Positions 27,194-36,760 of a stretch of 64,000 bases of DNA are shown one piece after another. Position 1 is the stretch's first letter. The number at the start of each line of letters is the position of its first letter. A program made the translations under genes and the position numbers. The DNA comes from Aeromonas piscicola (GTDB lineage Bacteria > Pseudomonadota > Gammaproteobacteria > Enterobacterales > Aeromonadaceae): assembly GCF_000820005.1 (NCBI RefSeq), contig NZ_CDBL01000034.1, positions 141,611-205,610 of the forward strand. The letters are read 5' to 3'. Under the pieces are notes generated by a model. That model was given only the letters and a program-made list of their open reading frames with translations, was not told where the DNA came from and ran no database searches.

Positions 27194-27325
27194 CTCGTCC
27201 TCCTTGACCCATGGGGTGGTGAATGGTGCCTTAAGAGTCTATGCCTGTTCGTCGTTTCATGCCGATGGCAGAAACGGCAGCGCTGGGTTAGCATAGGCAG
27301 ATTACCTGTTTATCCGTACAGTGGT

Positions 27326-28378
27326 ATGCGCAAAATCATTCACATCGACATGGACTGCTTCTACGCGGCGGTAGAGATGCGGGACAACCCGGCCCTGCGC
27401 GAGGTGCCGCTGGCCATCGGCGGCTCGGCAGACAGGCGCGGCGTCATCTCGACCTGCAATTATGTGGCGCGCCGTTTCGGGGTACGCTCCGCCATGCCGA
27501 GCGGCCTGGCCAAAAAGCTCTGCCCGCCGCTGGTGCTCATACCCGGTCGAATGGCGCTCTACAAGGAGATCTCCCGCCAGCTGCGCGCCATCTTCCTGCG
27601 CTACACCGAGCTGGTGGAGCCACTTTCCCTCGATGAAGCCTATCTCGACGTTACCGACAGCCCCTGCTGTGGCGGCAGTGCCACCCTGATGGCGGCCGAG
27701 ATCCGCCACGCCATAGTGACCGAGCTGGGGCTGACCGCCTCGGCCGGGGTGGCACCGAACAAGTTTCTGGCCAAGCTGGCCTCGGAGCAGCGCAAGCCCG
27801 ACGGTTTGTTCGTGATAAGGCCCCAGGAGGTGGATGAGTTCGTGTGCCAGCTGCCGTTGGCCAAGCTGCCGGGGATTGGGCGCAAGACTGCCGATCGGCT
27901 GGAGTCCCAGGGGCTTTACTCCTGCGAAGATGCGAGAGTGCTCAGCAGCGAGGAGCTGATCGCCCGATTCGGCAAGCTGGGAGAGATGTTGACGGGGCGG
28001 ATCTGGGGCCATGACGATCAGCCCGTACAGGCCCAGCGGGTGCGCAAGACCATTGGTGTGGAGACCACGCTAGCCAGCGATGTGCTGGATGAGGCCGCCT
28101 GTTGGCAGGTGCTGAGCCAGCTTATTCCCGAGCTGGAGCAGCGCTTTTCGGTCGGTTATGCGCAGGCGCAGCTGATGGGGCAGGGGATCAAGCTCAAGTT
28201 TGCCGATTTTCAGCAGACCACTGTCTATCGCCGTGGCGGCTATCAGCCTGAGTTATTTCACGACCTGCTCCATGAGGGGCTGCTGCGGGCACAGAGCAAG
28301 CCGATCCGGCTGCTCGGGCTGGTGGTCGGTCTGCCCCGTGACGGAGAAGTTAACCAGCTCAGCCTGGATTTTGCCTGA
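27326..28378 (+). CDS. dinB: DNA polymerase IV (translesion Y-family)
   Basis: A 350-residue Y-family polymerase. Catalytic motifs are HIDMDCFYAAVEM at the N-terminus and LSLDEAYLDVT (the Asp-Glu pair) near residue 104. The thumb and little-finger domains follow, with GIGRKTADRLESQG. The C-terminal QLSLDFA fits a sliding-clamp binding peptide. It copies past damaged bases during stress. No LexA box was found in the 130 bases upstream, so SOS control is not supported by sequence here. Confidence 0.95.
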   Translation: MRKIIHIDMDCFYAAVEMRDNPALREVPLAIGGSADRRGVISTCNYVARRFGVRSAMPSGLAKKLCPPLVLIPGRMALYKEISRQLRAIFLRYTELVEPLSLDEAYLDVTDSPCCGGSATLMAAEIRHAIVTELGLTASAGVAPNKFLAKLASEQRKPDGLFVIRPQEVDEFVCQLPLAKLPGIGRKTADRLESQGLYSCEDARVLSSEELIARFGKLGEMLTGRIWGHDDQPVQAQRVRKTIGVETTLASDVLDEAACWQVLSQLIPELEQRFSVGYAQAQLMGQGIKLKFADFQQTTVYRRGGYQPELFHDLLHEGLLRAQSKPIRLLGLVVGLPRDGEVNQLSLDFA

Positions 28379-28444
28379 TAAGGTTAAGTTTTTGTTTCCA
28401 AACCCGATAAACTGATCACATCTGTATGAGCTAGGAATTGTGGC

Positions 28445-30586
28445 ATGAGTTCTCTTTCTGTTCAGGGGCGCATTACCCTGATCGCCGGTTGTTGTTTATT
28501 GGCCAGTGCGGGTGCCCTGGTTGCCTCTTCTCTCTATAGCGCAGCCCGGATGCAGGATCAGGTCCTGACCTCCACCACGGAGGAGGCGCAGCGTTCAGCC
28601 GAAAACTGGATGAAGGCGATGGGGTCCGAGCAGGCGGCCAAGGTCACCAGTTATCTGGATGAAGCCTATTTCCGCACCACCCTGCTGGCGCAGGGGATCC
28701 TGTTCCAGCGCAAGAATGCGGCCGACAACTTTGGATCCTCCGAGACGCTGCGTAGCGCCGTCAATCAGCAACTGCACGATGCGGCGGCCTCCTCGGCCAA
28801 TCTGCTCGGTGTCTATGCGGTATTCGAACCGGATCAGCTCGACGGGGAAGACAGCAACTACCATGGCTCCAGTGCGCTCGGCGCCAACGACAAAGGGCGT
28901 TTCTCCACCTATTGGGCCCGGGTCGACGGCAAGATAGAAGATGAGGTGCAAAACGAATCCGTGCTGGCGGACGAGAGTCCGACGGCGGCCGGCGGGGTAG
29001 AGAACGAATGGTATCGCTGCAGCATTCGCAGCAAGGCGCTCTGTCTGCTCGAACCTTATCTCGACGATGTGGGGTCGCAGAAGGTGCTGATGACCTCGGT
29101 GACAGTCCCTCTGCTGGAGCAGGAGACCCTGCTCGGCATGGTCGGGGTCGATATTTCGCTGGCCACCTTGCAAAACCTGGTCAAGGAGATGGATCAGGCA
29201 CTCTACGACGGTCAGGGCAAGGTGCTGCTGGTGAGTCACGAAGGGCGTGCCGCCGGGGTGGATGGCTTTGACGTGACCCTGGGCAGCCCGCTTGGCCACC
29301 AATATCAGGTGCTGGCTGGCGATCTGACCGACTGGCTCGGCCAGGGGCAGACCATGACCCGCTGGAGCCCGGACGGTTCTTTGCTGCAAACCTTCGTGCC
29401 GGTCAGGATGCGCGGGACAGCGCAGACATGGGGCATCTATATCGAGCTGCCTCGCAGCGTGGTGCTGGCTTCGGCCCGTCAGCTGCAAGAGGATCTCTCC
29501 AGCCAGGCCAATCGCAGCGTGGTCACCCAACTGGTGATCGGTGGCGTGATCTCGGCGATCGGGCTGCTCTGCATCTGGCTAATGGCCCATCAGATAGTGG
29601 CGCCCATCCGCGCCGTGGTGGCCCGCCTCAAGGACATAGCCACCGGGGAGGGGGACCTGACCCAGCGCATCGACTTGCATCGCGATGACGAGATCGGCGA
29701 GCTGGCCAAATGGTTCAACAGCTTCCTCAACAAGTTGCAATCCACCATCAGTCAGGTGATAGACACGGTCGCGGGCACCCGCGCCAGCGCTGAGCAGGCG
29801 GCCCAGGTTGCCGAGCGCACCAGCGCCGGCATGCAGGCCCAGTATCAGGAGGTGGATCTGGTGGCGACCGCCTTTGAAGAGCTGAGCGCGACCGCGCTGC
29901 AGGTGGCGGGCAACGCCAACTCGGCGGTGGCGGCAGCCAACCAGGCCGATACCTCGGCGCAGGAGGGCAAGTACGTGGTGGCCGATACCCAGGAGGCGAT
30001 GCGCAAGCTGATGGCGGTGATCAGCGACGCCAAGCCGGTGGTGGAGCGGCTTTCCGCCAACAGCGAGAACATCAACGATATCCTGGTGGTGATCCAGGGC
30101 ATAGCCGAGCAGACCAACCTGTTGGCGCTGAACGCAGCCATCGAGGCGGCGCGGGCCGGTGAACAGGGCCGTGGTTTCGCCGTGGTGGCCGACGAGGTAC
30201 GCAATCTGGCGGGGCGTACCCAGAATGCCATCATCGAGATCCAGACCCTCATAGGGCAGTTGCAATCCGGTACCCAGGCCGTGGTCAAGGCGATCATGAC
30301 GGGCCACAGCCAGGCGGATGTGACGCTGACAAAAGTGGATCTGTCGGTCAGCGTGCTGGAGCAGATCATCCATGCGGTGGCGACCATTCATCAGATGAAC
30401 GAGCAGATTGCCCGGGCGGCGCAGGAGCAGAGCGGGGTGGCGGACGAGATCAATCGCAACGTCAGCAACATTCGCGATGTGAGCCATACCATACGGGCCG
30501 AGGCGGCCACCTCCGCCGAAAACGGGCGCGAGTTGTCGGCGCTGGCGGACAAGCAGCAGCAGCTGGTGGGGCAGTTCAAGGTATAG
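28445..30586 (+). CDS. Methyl-accepting chemotaxis protein
   Basis: A 713-residue chemoreceptor. It has an N-terminal membrane helix (residues 8-30), a periplasmic sensor of about 330 residues that looks like a double Cache domain ([37 protein letters not shown]), a second helix ([20 protein letters not shown], about 365-385) and a HAMP domain ([20 protein letters not shown]). The cytoplasmic signalling hairpin tip reads [20 protein letters not shown]. There is no C-terminal CheR-tethering pentapeptide. The ligand cannot be read from sequence; dCache receptors often sense amino acids. The stop converges on the gcvB terminator eight bases away. Confidence 0.92.
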   Translation: MSSLSVQGRITLIAGCCLLASAGALVASSLYSAARMQDQVLTSTTEEAQRSAENWMKAMGSEQAAKVTSYLDEAYFRTTLLAQGILFQRKNAADNFGSSETLRSAVNQQLHDAAASSANLLGVYAVFEPDQLDGEDSNYHGSSALGANDKGRFSTYWARVDGKIEDEVQNESVLADESPTAAGGVENEWYRCSIRSKALCLLEPYLDDVGSQKVLMTSVTVPLLEQETLLGMVGVDISLATLQNLVKEMDQALYDGQGKVLLVSHEGRAAGVDGFDVTLGSPLGHQYQVLAGDLTDWLGQGQTMTRWSPDGSLLQTFVPVRMRGTAQTWGIYIELPRSVVLASARQLQEDLSSQANRSVVTQLVIGGVISAIGLLCIWLMAHQIVAPIRAVVARLKDIATGEGDLTQRIDLHRDDEIGELAKWFNSFLNKLQSTISQVIDTVAGTRASAEQAAQVAERTSAGMQAQYQEVDLVATAFEELSATALQVAGNANSAVAAANQADTSAQEGKYVVADTQEAMRKLMAVISDAKPVVERLSANSENINDILVVIQGIAEQTNLLALNAAIEAARAGEQGRGFAVVADEVRNLAGRTQNAIIEIQTLIGQLQSGTQAVVKAIMTGHSQADVTLTKVDLSVSVLEQIIHAVATIHQMNEQIARAAQEQSGVADEINRNVSNIRDVSHTIRAEAATSAENGRELSALADKQQQLVGQFKV

Positions 30587-30593
30587 GGACAAG

Positions 30594-30819
30594 AAAAAAG
30601 GCGCCATCCAACCGGAGGCGCCAAACACATTCAGATGACAGACTGGGTTAAATCGGTCCGATTTAAGCCCCTCTTCCCGCAGAGGAAGAAACACAACACC
30701 ACAATCGCAGACCACTGACTCACAAAAATCACATGTAAACCAACATGGAAGAGAAAAAGCGAGCCATATGACAACGGATTGCGAAGCGAATTATGTTTAT
30801 TCACTGGTCGGCCCGCAAC
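30594..30819 (-). ncRNA. gcvB: GcvB-type Hfq-dependent small RNA
   Basis: A leftward transcript of about 226 nt is predicted, from a perfect TATAAT (minus strand, 30826-30831) to an intrinsic terminator (GGCGCC stem, 11-base loop, T6 at 30594-30599). It is divergent from gcvA, the place of gcvB in enterobacteria. Internally, a G/U-rich stretch on the minus strand (GATTGTGGTGTTGTGTTTCT, about 30687-30706) corresponds to the target-binding R1 region. ACCCAGTCTGTCATCTGAAT nearer the 3' end resembles the conserved ACCCTGTCTGTC segment of E. coli GcvB. A perfect TAAATCGG/CCGATTTA hairpin lies between. GcvB represses many amino-acid and peptide transporter mRNAs. Confidence 0.85.
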
Positions 30820-30825
30820 CGACAA

Positions 30826-30831
30826 ATTATA
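30826..30831 (-). promoter_or_regulatory. -10 element of the gcvB small RNA promoter
   Basis: A perfect TATAAT on the minus strand within the gcvA/gcvB divergent region, about seven bases before the predicted 5' end. No strong -35 is visible, as expected if the activator GcvA is required. Confidence 0.65.
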
Positions 30832-30869
30832 ATGCGGCCCATTAGAAAAACTCATCATCGGCTGGTCTC

Positions 30870-31799
30870 ATGTCTCGTCGTTTACCCCCGCTCAATGCAC
30901 TGAAAGCATTCGAAGCCGCGGCTCGTCACTTAAGCTTCACCCGGGCTGCGGAAGAACTGTTCGTGACCCAGGCTGCCATCAGTCACCAGATCAAGGCGCT
31001 GGAGGAGTATCTCGGCATCAAGCTGTTTCGCCGCAAGAACCGCTCCCTGCTGCTGACCGAAGAGGGACAGGGCTACTTCCTCGACATCAAGGACATCTTC
31101 ACCTCCATCTCGGAGGCGACCGACAAGCTGCTGGCCCGCAGTGCCAAGGGGGCGCTCACCGTCAGTCTGCAGCCGAGTTTTGCCATCCAGTGGCTGGTGC
31201 CCAGGCTGGTGAAGTTCAGCGAACGCCATCCGGACATAGATGTACGGATCAAGGCGGTGGACATGGACGAGGGGTCGCTGACCGACGATGTGGACGTGGC
31301 CATCTACTACGGCCGTGGCAACTGGCCGGGACTGAGATCCGACAAGTTGCACACCGAATACCTGATCCCAGTCTGTTCGCCGCTGCTGCTGACCGGCCCC
31401 AAGCCGCTGCGCACCCCGGAGGATCTGACCCGTCATACCCTGCTGCACGATACTTCCCGCCGTGACTGGAAGGCCTGGTTTCGCCAGCTCGACATAGATG
31501 CCCCCAACGTCAATCAGGGGCCCATCTTCAGCCACTCGACCATGGTGATCCAGGCGGCGATCCACGGCCAGGGGGTGGCGCTCGGCCACAGCGTGCTGGC
31601 CCAGCCCGAGATCGAAGCGGGCCGGCTCATCTGCCCGTTCGAACAGGTGCTGGTGAGCAAGAACGCCTTCTACCTGGTGTGCCAGGAGCAGCAGTCCGAT
31701 CAGGGCAAGATAGTGGCCTTTCGCGACTGGATGCTGGAGCTGGTGGAGCAGGAGGAGGCCCGTCGCCGGGCACGACTCGCCGATGCAGCCGACGCATAA
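30870..31799 (+). CDS. gcvA: Glycine cleavage system transcriptional activator GcvA
   Basis: A 309-residue LysR-type regulator very similar to E. coli GcvA, starting MSRRLPPLNALKAFEAAARH, with HTH segment SFTRAAEELFVTQAAISHQI. Typical internal stretches are SAKGALTVSLQPSFAIQWLV and VDVAIYYGRGNWPGLR. GcvA activates the glycine cleavage operon and the gcvB small RNA in response to glycine. The 39-base space between its ATG and the gcvB -10 means the two promoters overlap. The hydrolase, ygdD and rlmM genes follow in the same direction. Confidence 0.95.
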   Translation: MSRRLPPLNALKAFEAAARHLSFTRAAEELFVTQAAISHQIKALEEYLGIKLFRRKNRSLLLTEEGQGYFLDIKDIFTSISEATDKLLARSAKGALTVSLQPSFAIQWLVPRLVKFSERHPDIDVRIKAVDMDEGSLTDDVDVAIYYGRGNWPGLRSDKLHTEYLIPVCSPLLLTGPKPLRTPEDLTRHTLLHDTSRRDWKAWFRQLDIDAPNVNQGPIFSHSTMVIQAAIHGQGVALGHSVLAQPEIEAGRLICPFEQVLVSKNAFYLVCQEQQSDQGKIVAFRDWMLELVEQEEARRRARLADAADA

Positions 31800-31849
31800 G
31801 TCACCACAGACGCGTGCATGTCGTCGGGCGAGACCTGCCAGGGGGGCTG

Positions 31850-32488
31850 ATGAGTGATGTGATAAGGGAGGGGGCAAGCGATGCCCCCGTTCGCATTATG
31901 CTGGCCCATGGCGCCGGTGCCGGCATGGAACACGCCTTTCTCGCCGAGCTGTCACGCCTGCTGGCGGGGCACGATATCGAGGTGGTGCGCTTCAACTTCC
32001 CCTACATGAGCAAACGGGCTCTGGATGGCAAGCGCAGGCCGCCGGACAGGCAGCCGGTGTTGCTCGACCATTGGCGCCAGATGATGCGCGAGTTTGCCCA
32101 CCCAAGACTGTTTCTGGCGGGAAAGTCCATGGGGGGACGCATGGCGGCAGAGCTGTATCGCGAAGGAGGGGACGAGATGAATGCTGCAGGATTGCTCATT
32201 CTCGGGTATCCTTTCCACCCCCCGGCCAAGCCCGACAGCTGGCGGGGCGAGGTGCTCAAGCAGATCGAGACGCCGACCCTGCTGTTGCAAGGGGAGCGCG
32301 ATACCTTCGGCACGCGTGCCGAACTGGCAGATTTTCCCTTCTCACCCCACGTATCGGTCCACTGGCTGACCGATGGTGACCATGGCTTCAAACCGCGAAA
32401 AGCCAGTGGTGTGAGCGAGCAGGAGAACCTGCAACAGGCGGCCAGTCGGATAAAAAGCTTTATCGCCGCCACTCGGGTTGAGACCTGA
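31850..32488 (+). CDS. Alpha/beta-fold hydrolase (KANL3/Tex30-like)
   Basis: A 212-residue alpha/beta hydrolase. It has the N-terminal LAHGAGAGMEHAFL oxyanion region, nucleophile elbow GKSMGGRMA (Ser of G-x-S-x-G near residue 91), an acid in LLQGERDTFG and a catalytic His in TDGDHGFKP. The substrate is unknown. The ATG at 31850 follows AGGGGGGC. It stands between gcvA and ygdD, whereas E. coli has these two adjacent, so this gene is an insertion relative to that order. Confidence 0.85.
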   Translation: MSDVIREGASDAPVRIMLAHGAGAGMEHAFLAELSRLLAGHDIEVVRFNFPYMSKRALDGKRRPPDRQPVLLDHWRQMMREFAHPRLFLAGKSMGGRMAAELYREGGDEMNAAGLLILGYPFHPPAKPDSWRGEVLKQIETPTLLLQGERDTFGTRAELADFPFSPHVSVHWLTDGDHGFKPRKASGVSEQENLQQAASRIKSFIAATRVET

Positions 32489-32518
32489 CATGGTGAGCGA
32501 GACAAGAAGGAGCTAAGG

Positions 32519-32917
32519 ATGCAGATCCAGCGAGATGTCCAGCGGCATTGGTTGGTGCTGGCGGGCCTGTTTGGCCTGACGGCAACCCTGCTGGGGGCCT
32601 ATGGCGCCCACGGTCTGGCGGCGAGTGGCATCACGCCTTCGCTGCTGGCGGCGTTCAACACCGCCGTGCAGTATCAGTTTTTTCACGCATTGGCCCTGCT
32701 GGTGCTGGGTTGGTGCGGTGTGCGCAGCAAGGTGATCACCTTTGCGGGCTTCGCATTTGTGCTGGGGATCCTCGGATTCTCCGGCAGTATTTACGCCATG
32801 GCGCTGCTCGGCAGCAAGGGGCTGGGGCTCATCACCCCGGCCGGTGGCCTCTGTTTTATGTTGGGATGGGCGGCTCTGATATGGGCTGGCTGTCGTCTTG
32901 GAGGAAAGAATGAATAA
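32519..32917 (+). CDS. ygdD: YgdD/DUF423 inner membrane protein
   Basis: A 132-residue protein with four hydrophobic helices and the DUF423 signature GAYGAHGL near residue 29, followed by [20 protein letters not shown]. The function of the family is unknown. AAGGAG precedes the ATG. Its last eight bases overlap rlmM, as in other gammaproteobacteria where ygdD and rlmM are coupled. Confidence 0.9.
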   Translation: MQIQRDVQRHWLVLAGLFGLTATLLGAYGAHGLAASGITPSLLAAFNTAVQYQFFHALALLVLGWCGVRSKVITFAGFAFVLGILGFSGSIYAMALLGSKGLGLITPAGGLCFMLGWAALIWAGCRLGGKNE

Positions 32918-34004
32918 TCTGCTGCTTTATTGCCGCCCCGGTTTTGAGAAAGAGGCGGCGGCAGAGATCACCGAGCGTGCCAGTAACATGCAGTGCTACG
33001 GTTTCGCCCGGGTCAAGGACGACAGCGGTTATGTGATATTCGAGTTGTATGACGAGGAGCAGGCCGATCTGCTGGCGCGCAAGCTGCCATTCAGGGAGCT
33101 TATCTTCATCCGTCAGATGCTGGTGGTGACCCATGAGCTGAAGGATCTGGATGTCGCAGATCGGATCTCGCCCATCATAGAAGCGACTCGCGAATACACC
33201 ATCTGTGGCGATCTGCGAGTTGAAACCGCGGATACCAACGAAGCGAAAGAGCTGTCGGCCTTCTGCCGCAAGTTCACAGTGCCGCTTCGTCAGGCGCTGC
33301 GCAGCAACGAGCTCCTGACCAAGAAGGAGACGCCGCACCGTCCGGTGTTCCATGCCTTCTTCATGGCCAACGATCACCTGTTGCTGGGGTATTCCTACTC
33401 GTTCAACAACTCCGAGTTCCACATGGGTATCCCGCGTCTGCGCTGCCCGCCGGATGCACCGAGCCGCTCCAGCCTCAAGCTGGAAGAGGCCTTCTATGTG
33501 TTCGTGCCACGGGAAGAGTGGGACCTGCGCCTCACCTCCGGCATGAAGGCGGTCGATCTGGGCGCCTGCCCGGGTGGCTGGACGCATCAGCTGGTGCGTC
33601 GCGGCATGATGGTGACAGCGGTGGATAACGGCACCATGGCCCAGTCCTTGATGGATACAGGTCAGGTCAAGCACCTGCGTGACGATGGTTTTGTGTGGCG
33701 TCCCAGCAAGAAGAACATCTACTGGCTGGTGTGCGACATGGTGGAGAAGCCGGCACGGGTTGTTCACATGATTGCCGACTGGTTTCGGGAGAACGACTGC
33801 CAGGAGGCCATGTTCAACCTCAAGCTGCCGATGAAGAAGCGTTACGCCGAAGCGGTGCACAACATAGAGGTGTTGCGCGGCCTGCTCAAGGAGATCGACA
33901 ACGCCTTCGTCATCCAGGCCAAGCAGCTTTACCACGATCGCGAAGAGATCACTGTGCACGTCTACAACAAGTACTGGGTTTCCAAGCTGGAAGCCAAGGA
34001 CTGA
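32910..34004 (+). CDS. rlmM: 23S rRNA (cytidine-2498-2'-O) methyltransferase
   Basis: A 364-residue enzyme with an N-terminal THUMP-like domain ([20 protein letters not shown]) and a C-terminal Rossmann methyltransferase with SAM motif [15 protein letters not shown] near residue 213 and LKLPMKKRY later. It modifies C2498 of 23S rRNA. The ATG at 32910 is taken because it begins the family sequence and GAGGA lies before it; an ATG-type start 12 bases upstream is also in frame. A strong hairpin follows. Confidence 0.93.
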   Translation: MNNLLLYCRPGFEKEAAAEITERASNMQCYGFARVKDDSGYVIFELYDEEQADLLARKLPFRELIFIRQMLVVTHELKDLDVADRISPIIEATREYTICGDLRVETADTNEAKELSAFCRKFTVPLRQALRSNELLTKKETPHRPVFHAFFMANDHLLLGYSYSFNNSEFHMGIPRLRCPPDAPSRSSLKLEEAFYVFVPREEWDLRLTSGMKAVDLGACPGGWTHQLVRRGMMVTAVDNGTMAQSLMDTGQVKHLRDDGFVWRPSKKNIYWLVCDMVEKPARVVHMIADWFRENDCQEAMFNLKLPMKKRYAEAVHNIEVLRGLLKEIDNAFVIQAKQLYHDREEITVHVYNKYWVSKLEAKD

Positions 34005-34032
34005 CGTCCGGCGCCTTGCCGTGAACGGAAAA

Positions 34033-34070
34033 CAGGACCGACAGCAGAGATGCTGTCGGTCCTGTCGTTT
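34033..34070 (+). terminator. Terminator of the gcvA-rlmM group
   Basis: A 14-bp stem (CAGGACCGACAGCA with its complement), GAGA loop and a weak T-rich tail, 29 bases after rlmM and shared with the convergent gene. Confidence 0.8.
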
Positions 34071-34078
34071 ATGCAGGC

Positions 34079-34522
34079 CTAGAAGCGATAGTCGAAGCGC
34101 AGGGAGGATTCGCCGTCGGTGAGCTTGAGCTCTATGTCGAGGGGGATGGAGCGATCGGTCGGGCTGAATTCCAGCTTGACCCCGTTGCCGTGCAGCTTGA
34201 TGGAGGTGTTCATGCCACCGGCCTTGAACTTGATCCTGGGTTTGTGCTGCTCGAAGGAGAGGCTCACGCTCTTTTCGGCGGTCAGATTCAGCTTCTGATA
34301 GGGGGTGACCTGCCGGTTGCCGTCGCTGTCGGTCACTATGTCTACCCCGAAGGAGAGCGGTTTGGGCGCCTTGAGCAGGTCGTTGGAATCCATGGTGGAG
34401 CGCCAGATCTGGCTGGCTTGCTGGGTGCCGGATGCTGGTAGTTCTTTCCAGGCATTGTCGACCGGTCTGTCTACTGCCATGACGCTGCTGCTGACAAGCA
34501 ACAGGGGAAAAATAGCGCGCAT
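34079..34522 (-). CDS. Secreted hypothetical protein
   Basis: A 147-residue protein with signal peptide MRAIFPLLLVSSSVMA. The mature part is rich in beta-strand pattern (VSLSFEQHKPRIKFKAGGMN, KLEFSPTDRSIPLDIELKL) and ends SLRFDYRF with a terminal aromatic residue, as many outer membrane proteins do, although it is short for a barrel. AAGGAGAT is six bases before the ATG. The family is not recognised. The upstream hairpin at 34597 separates it from the isocitrate dehydrogenase gene, so it is a single-gene unit. Confidence 0.7.
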   Translation of the reverse strand: MRAIFPLLLVSSSVMAVDRPVDNAWKELPASGTQQASQIWRSTMDSNDLLKAPKPLSFGVDIVTDSDGNRQVTPYQKLNLTAEKSVSLSFEQHKPRIKFKAGGMNTSIKLHGNGVKLEFSPTDRSIPLDIELKLTDGESSLRFDYRF

Positions 34523-34596
34523 AATGGATCTCCTTATCCCTTATGCATTGAACATAGTAGCCAATTGACTAGGCGGGTAGCGCGCCGCGAGATAAA

Positions 34597-34622
34597 ACAA
34601 GGGGAGCCTGAGCTCCCCTTTT
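34597..34622 (-). terminator. Terminator of the isocitrate dehydrogenase gene
   Basis: A nine-bp stem AAGGGGAGC/GCTCCCCTT with CTGA loop, followed on the minus strand by TTGTTTT. Confidence 0.75.
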
Positions 34623-34643
34623 AAATCAGTGAATTAAGATGAA

Positions 34644-35651
34644 TTACAAACGGTCTATGATGGACTGGGTGAACTCGCTGGTAGAGGCCGTCCCCCCGAG
34701 ATCCCGAGTCACGCGATCACCGGATTCTATGGTGGCGCGCACAGCCTCACGGATGCGCTCAGCCTTGTCCTGCATGCCCAGATATTCCAGCATCTGGATG
34801 GAGGCGAGGATCACCGAGGTCGGGTTGGCGATGTTCTTGCCTGCGATATCCGGCGCCGAGCCATGCACAGCTTCGAAGATGGCGGCACCATTCCCTATGT
34901 TGGCGCCCGGCGCCATGCCGAGGCCACCCACCAGACCGGCGCACAGATCCGAGAGGATGTCGCCGAACAGGTTGGTGGTGACCATGACATCGAACCGCTC
35001 CGGGTACATCACCAGGTTCATGCAGGCGGCATCGACGATCATCTCCTCGCTCTGAATATCCGGATAGCGGGCCGCCACTTCACGGGCCACTTCCAGGAAC
35101 AGGCCCGAGGTGGACTTGAGGATGTTGGCCTTGTGGATGATGGTGACCTTCTTGCGCCCTTCCTGACGGGCCAGCTCGAAGGCGAACTTGACGATGCGCT
35201 CGGCCCCGTCGCGGGTGATGATGCTCATCGCCTCGGCGCTATTGTTGTCATCGCTGCGCTTCTGGCCGGCGCCCGAGTACATGCCTTCGGTGTTCTCGCG
35301 CACTGTGATGATATCGATGTTGTCGTAACGGCTGCGGGTGCCCTTGAAGGAGATGACGGGGCGGACGTTGGCGTAGAGGTTGAATTTCTTGCGCAGGGAG
35401 ACGTTGATGGAGGTGAAGCCGCCGCCGACCGGGGTGGTGAGTGGGCCTTTCAGGCTGACCTTGTTCTTCTCGATCAGATCCAGGGTGGCCTGGGGCAGCA
35501 GCTCGCCGTGCTTCTCCAGCGCGACCAGGCCGGCATCCGCATATTCGTATTCGAAGTCACAACCGGCATGGGTCAGGATCTGGATGGCGGATTCTATGAT
35601 GCTGGGGCCAATGCCGTCGCCCGGGATGACGGTAATCTTTCTTTTTGACAT
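34644..35651 (-). CDS. NAD-type isocitrate dehydrogenase (isocitrate/isopropylmalate dehydrogenase family)
   Basis: A 335-residue beta-decarboxylating dehydrogenase. The start KRKITVIPGDGIGPSIIESA, the substrate loop TTPVGGGFTSINVSLRKKFN, the ITVRENTEGMYSG segment and the metal/cofactor part TTNLFGDILSDL are all present. Length and the TTPVGGG loop resemble the NAD-dependent isocitrate dehydrogenase group rather than LeuB or the 416-residue NADP enzyme Icd. Isocitrate or homoisocitrate as substrate cannot be fully separated by eye. The gene stands alone with its own terminator. Confidence 0.85.
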   Translation of the reverse strand: MSKRKITVIPGDGIGPSIIESAIQILTHAGCDFEYEYADAGLVALEKHGELLPQATLDLIEKNKVSLKGPLTTPVGGGFTSINVSLRKKFNLYANVRPVISFKGTRSRYDNIDIITVRENTEGMYSGAGQKRSDDNNSAEAMSIITRDGAERIVKFAFELARQEGRKKVTIIHKANILKSTSGLFLEVAREVAARYPDIQSEEMIVDAACMNLVMYPERFDVMVTTNLFGDILSDLCAGLVGGLGMAPGANIGNGAAIFEAVHGSAPDIAGKNIANPTSVILASIQMLEYLGMQDKAERIREAVRATIESGDRVTRDLGGTASTSEFTQSIIDRL

Positions 35652-35813
35652 GAGACGTATCCACTTCTAGGGAACAGAGGGGGAGGATTCGGCCGTTTTA
35701 TACCATTTCTACACCTAACCCTCCATGTTTCTTTACATTCTATCTGCTTTTGTCAACAGCAAGGGTGAGTCCCGTCATGATTGGCAGGATTGCTGGATCA
35801 TAGGGGAGGTCAG

Positions 35814-36623
35814 TCAGGCCTCGCTGTCGGGCACGGGAGGATAGCGTATCTCCCGCAGGTTGAACCCCAGCGGAATATCCCGCTGCAGCTGCACCAGCCG
35901 CTGGGCCAGCAGGGCCTCATCCTGGTGATGGCGCAGCTTGAGCAGGGGCTTGCCGGCGCCCTCCTGCTGACAGGCTGCGAGCAGCGCCGACAGGCTGCCA
36001 TGTTGTTGCAGCAACTGAGTCGCTGTCTTGGGGCCAATGCCGGGCACCCCCTTGATGTTGGAGCCACCTATGCCGGTCAGGGCCCAGAAATCCACCAGTT
36101 GCGCCGGCGCCACCCCGTATTGTTGCTCGACGAAGGCGGCATCCAGCCAGCGCTTGTTGAAGTAGTCGCGGATCTGGATCTGCGGGCAGATAAGTTGGCA
36201 GAACCCCTTGTCGGTGGAGATGATGGTGGCCCTGGCGCCATGCTGGGCAACGCCAGTAGCCAGGGTGGCGATCAGGTCATCCGCCTCGTCGGTCTGGGAG
36301 AGCAGGGCATCCACGCCATACTCCCAGAACGCATCCTGCAAGGTGTTCAAGCCTTCGCGCAGCTCGACCGGCATAGGGGTTCGCCCCTCCTTGTAGGCTG
36401 GATAGACCTCTTTGCGCCAGCTGTGCACCTCGCCGTCAAATACCGCTATGGCGTGGGTAGGCTCGCTGCCGGCCAGCAGCTTGCGGCAGGTGTTGATGAG
36501 GTTGGCGCGGGTGGCGATCAATGCCTGGGCCGGGGTCAGCGCCTGCTGGGCTTGTACCGCATGCAGACGACGGATGAGGTTGAGGGCATCTATGATGAGC
36601 AGGTGCGGCCTGATAGTTGACAT
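35814..36623 (-). CDS. xni: Flap endonuclease Xni (ExoIX)
   Basis: A 269-residue 5'-3' nuclease-like protein homologous to the N-terminal domain of DNA polymerase I. It shows LLIIDALNLIRRLHA, the metal-site stretches QTDEADDLIATLA and ISTDKGFCQL, and the helix-hairpin-helix GVPGIGPKTATQLL near residue 190. It processes flap structures. The ATG at 36623 is used; the open frame extends 105 bases further upstream without support. In E. coli xni and ppnN are near neighbours as here. Confidence 0.92.
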   Translation of the reverse strand: MSTIRPHLLIIDALNLIRRLHAVQAQQALTPAQALIATRANLINTCRKLLAGSEPTHAIAVFDGEVHSWRKEVYPAYKEGRTPMPVELREGLNTLQDAFWEYGVDALLSQTDEADDLIATLATGVAQHGARATIISTDKGFCQLICPQIQIRDYFNKRWLDAAFVEQQYGVAPAQLVDFWALTGIGGSNIKGVPGIGPKTATQLLQQHGSLSALLAACQQEGAGKPLLKLRHHQDEALLAQRLVQLQRDIPLGFNLREIRYPPVPDSEA

Positions 36624-36711
36624 GGGACACTCTTGGCGGTCGAGACGCGTCATTGTAACAAACAGGTCGGCCTGATGGGGGATTGATGGCATCTGCGTGC
36701 CAGAGGCCGGT

Positions 36712-36738
36712 AAAAAAAGGGGCGCCAATGCGCCCCTC
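36712..36738 (-). terminator. Terminator of ppnN
   Basis: A seven- to eight-bp stem (GGGGCGC/GCGCCCC, CAAT loop) followed on the minus strand by a run of T (complement of A7 at 36712-36718). Confidence 0.85.
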
Positions 36739-36760
36739 TCTTCGTATTGCGATCTCAGCC

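Noticed and set aside
27194-27325. LexA box before dinB
   Set aside because: No CTGT-N8-ACAG match was found in the gap.
30631-30858. Leftward 75-codon open frame upstream of gcvA
   Set aside because: It coincides with the predicted GcvB small RNA, has no ribosome site, and its product shows no recognisable features.
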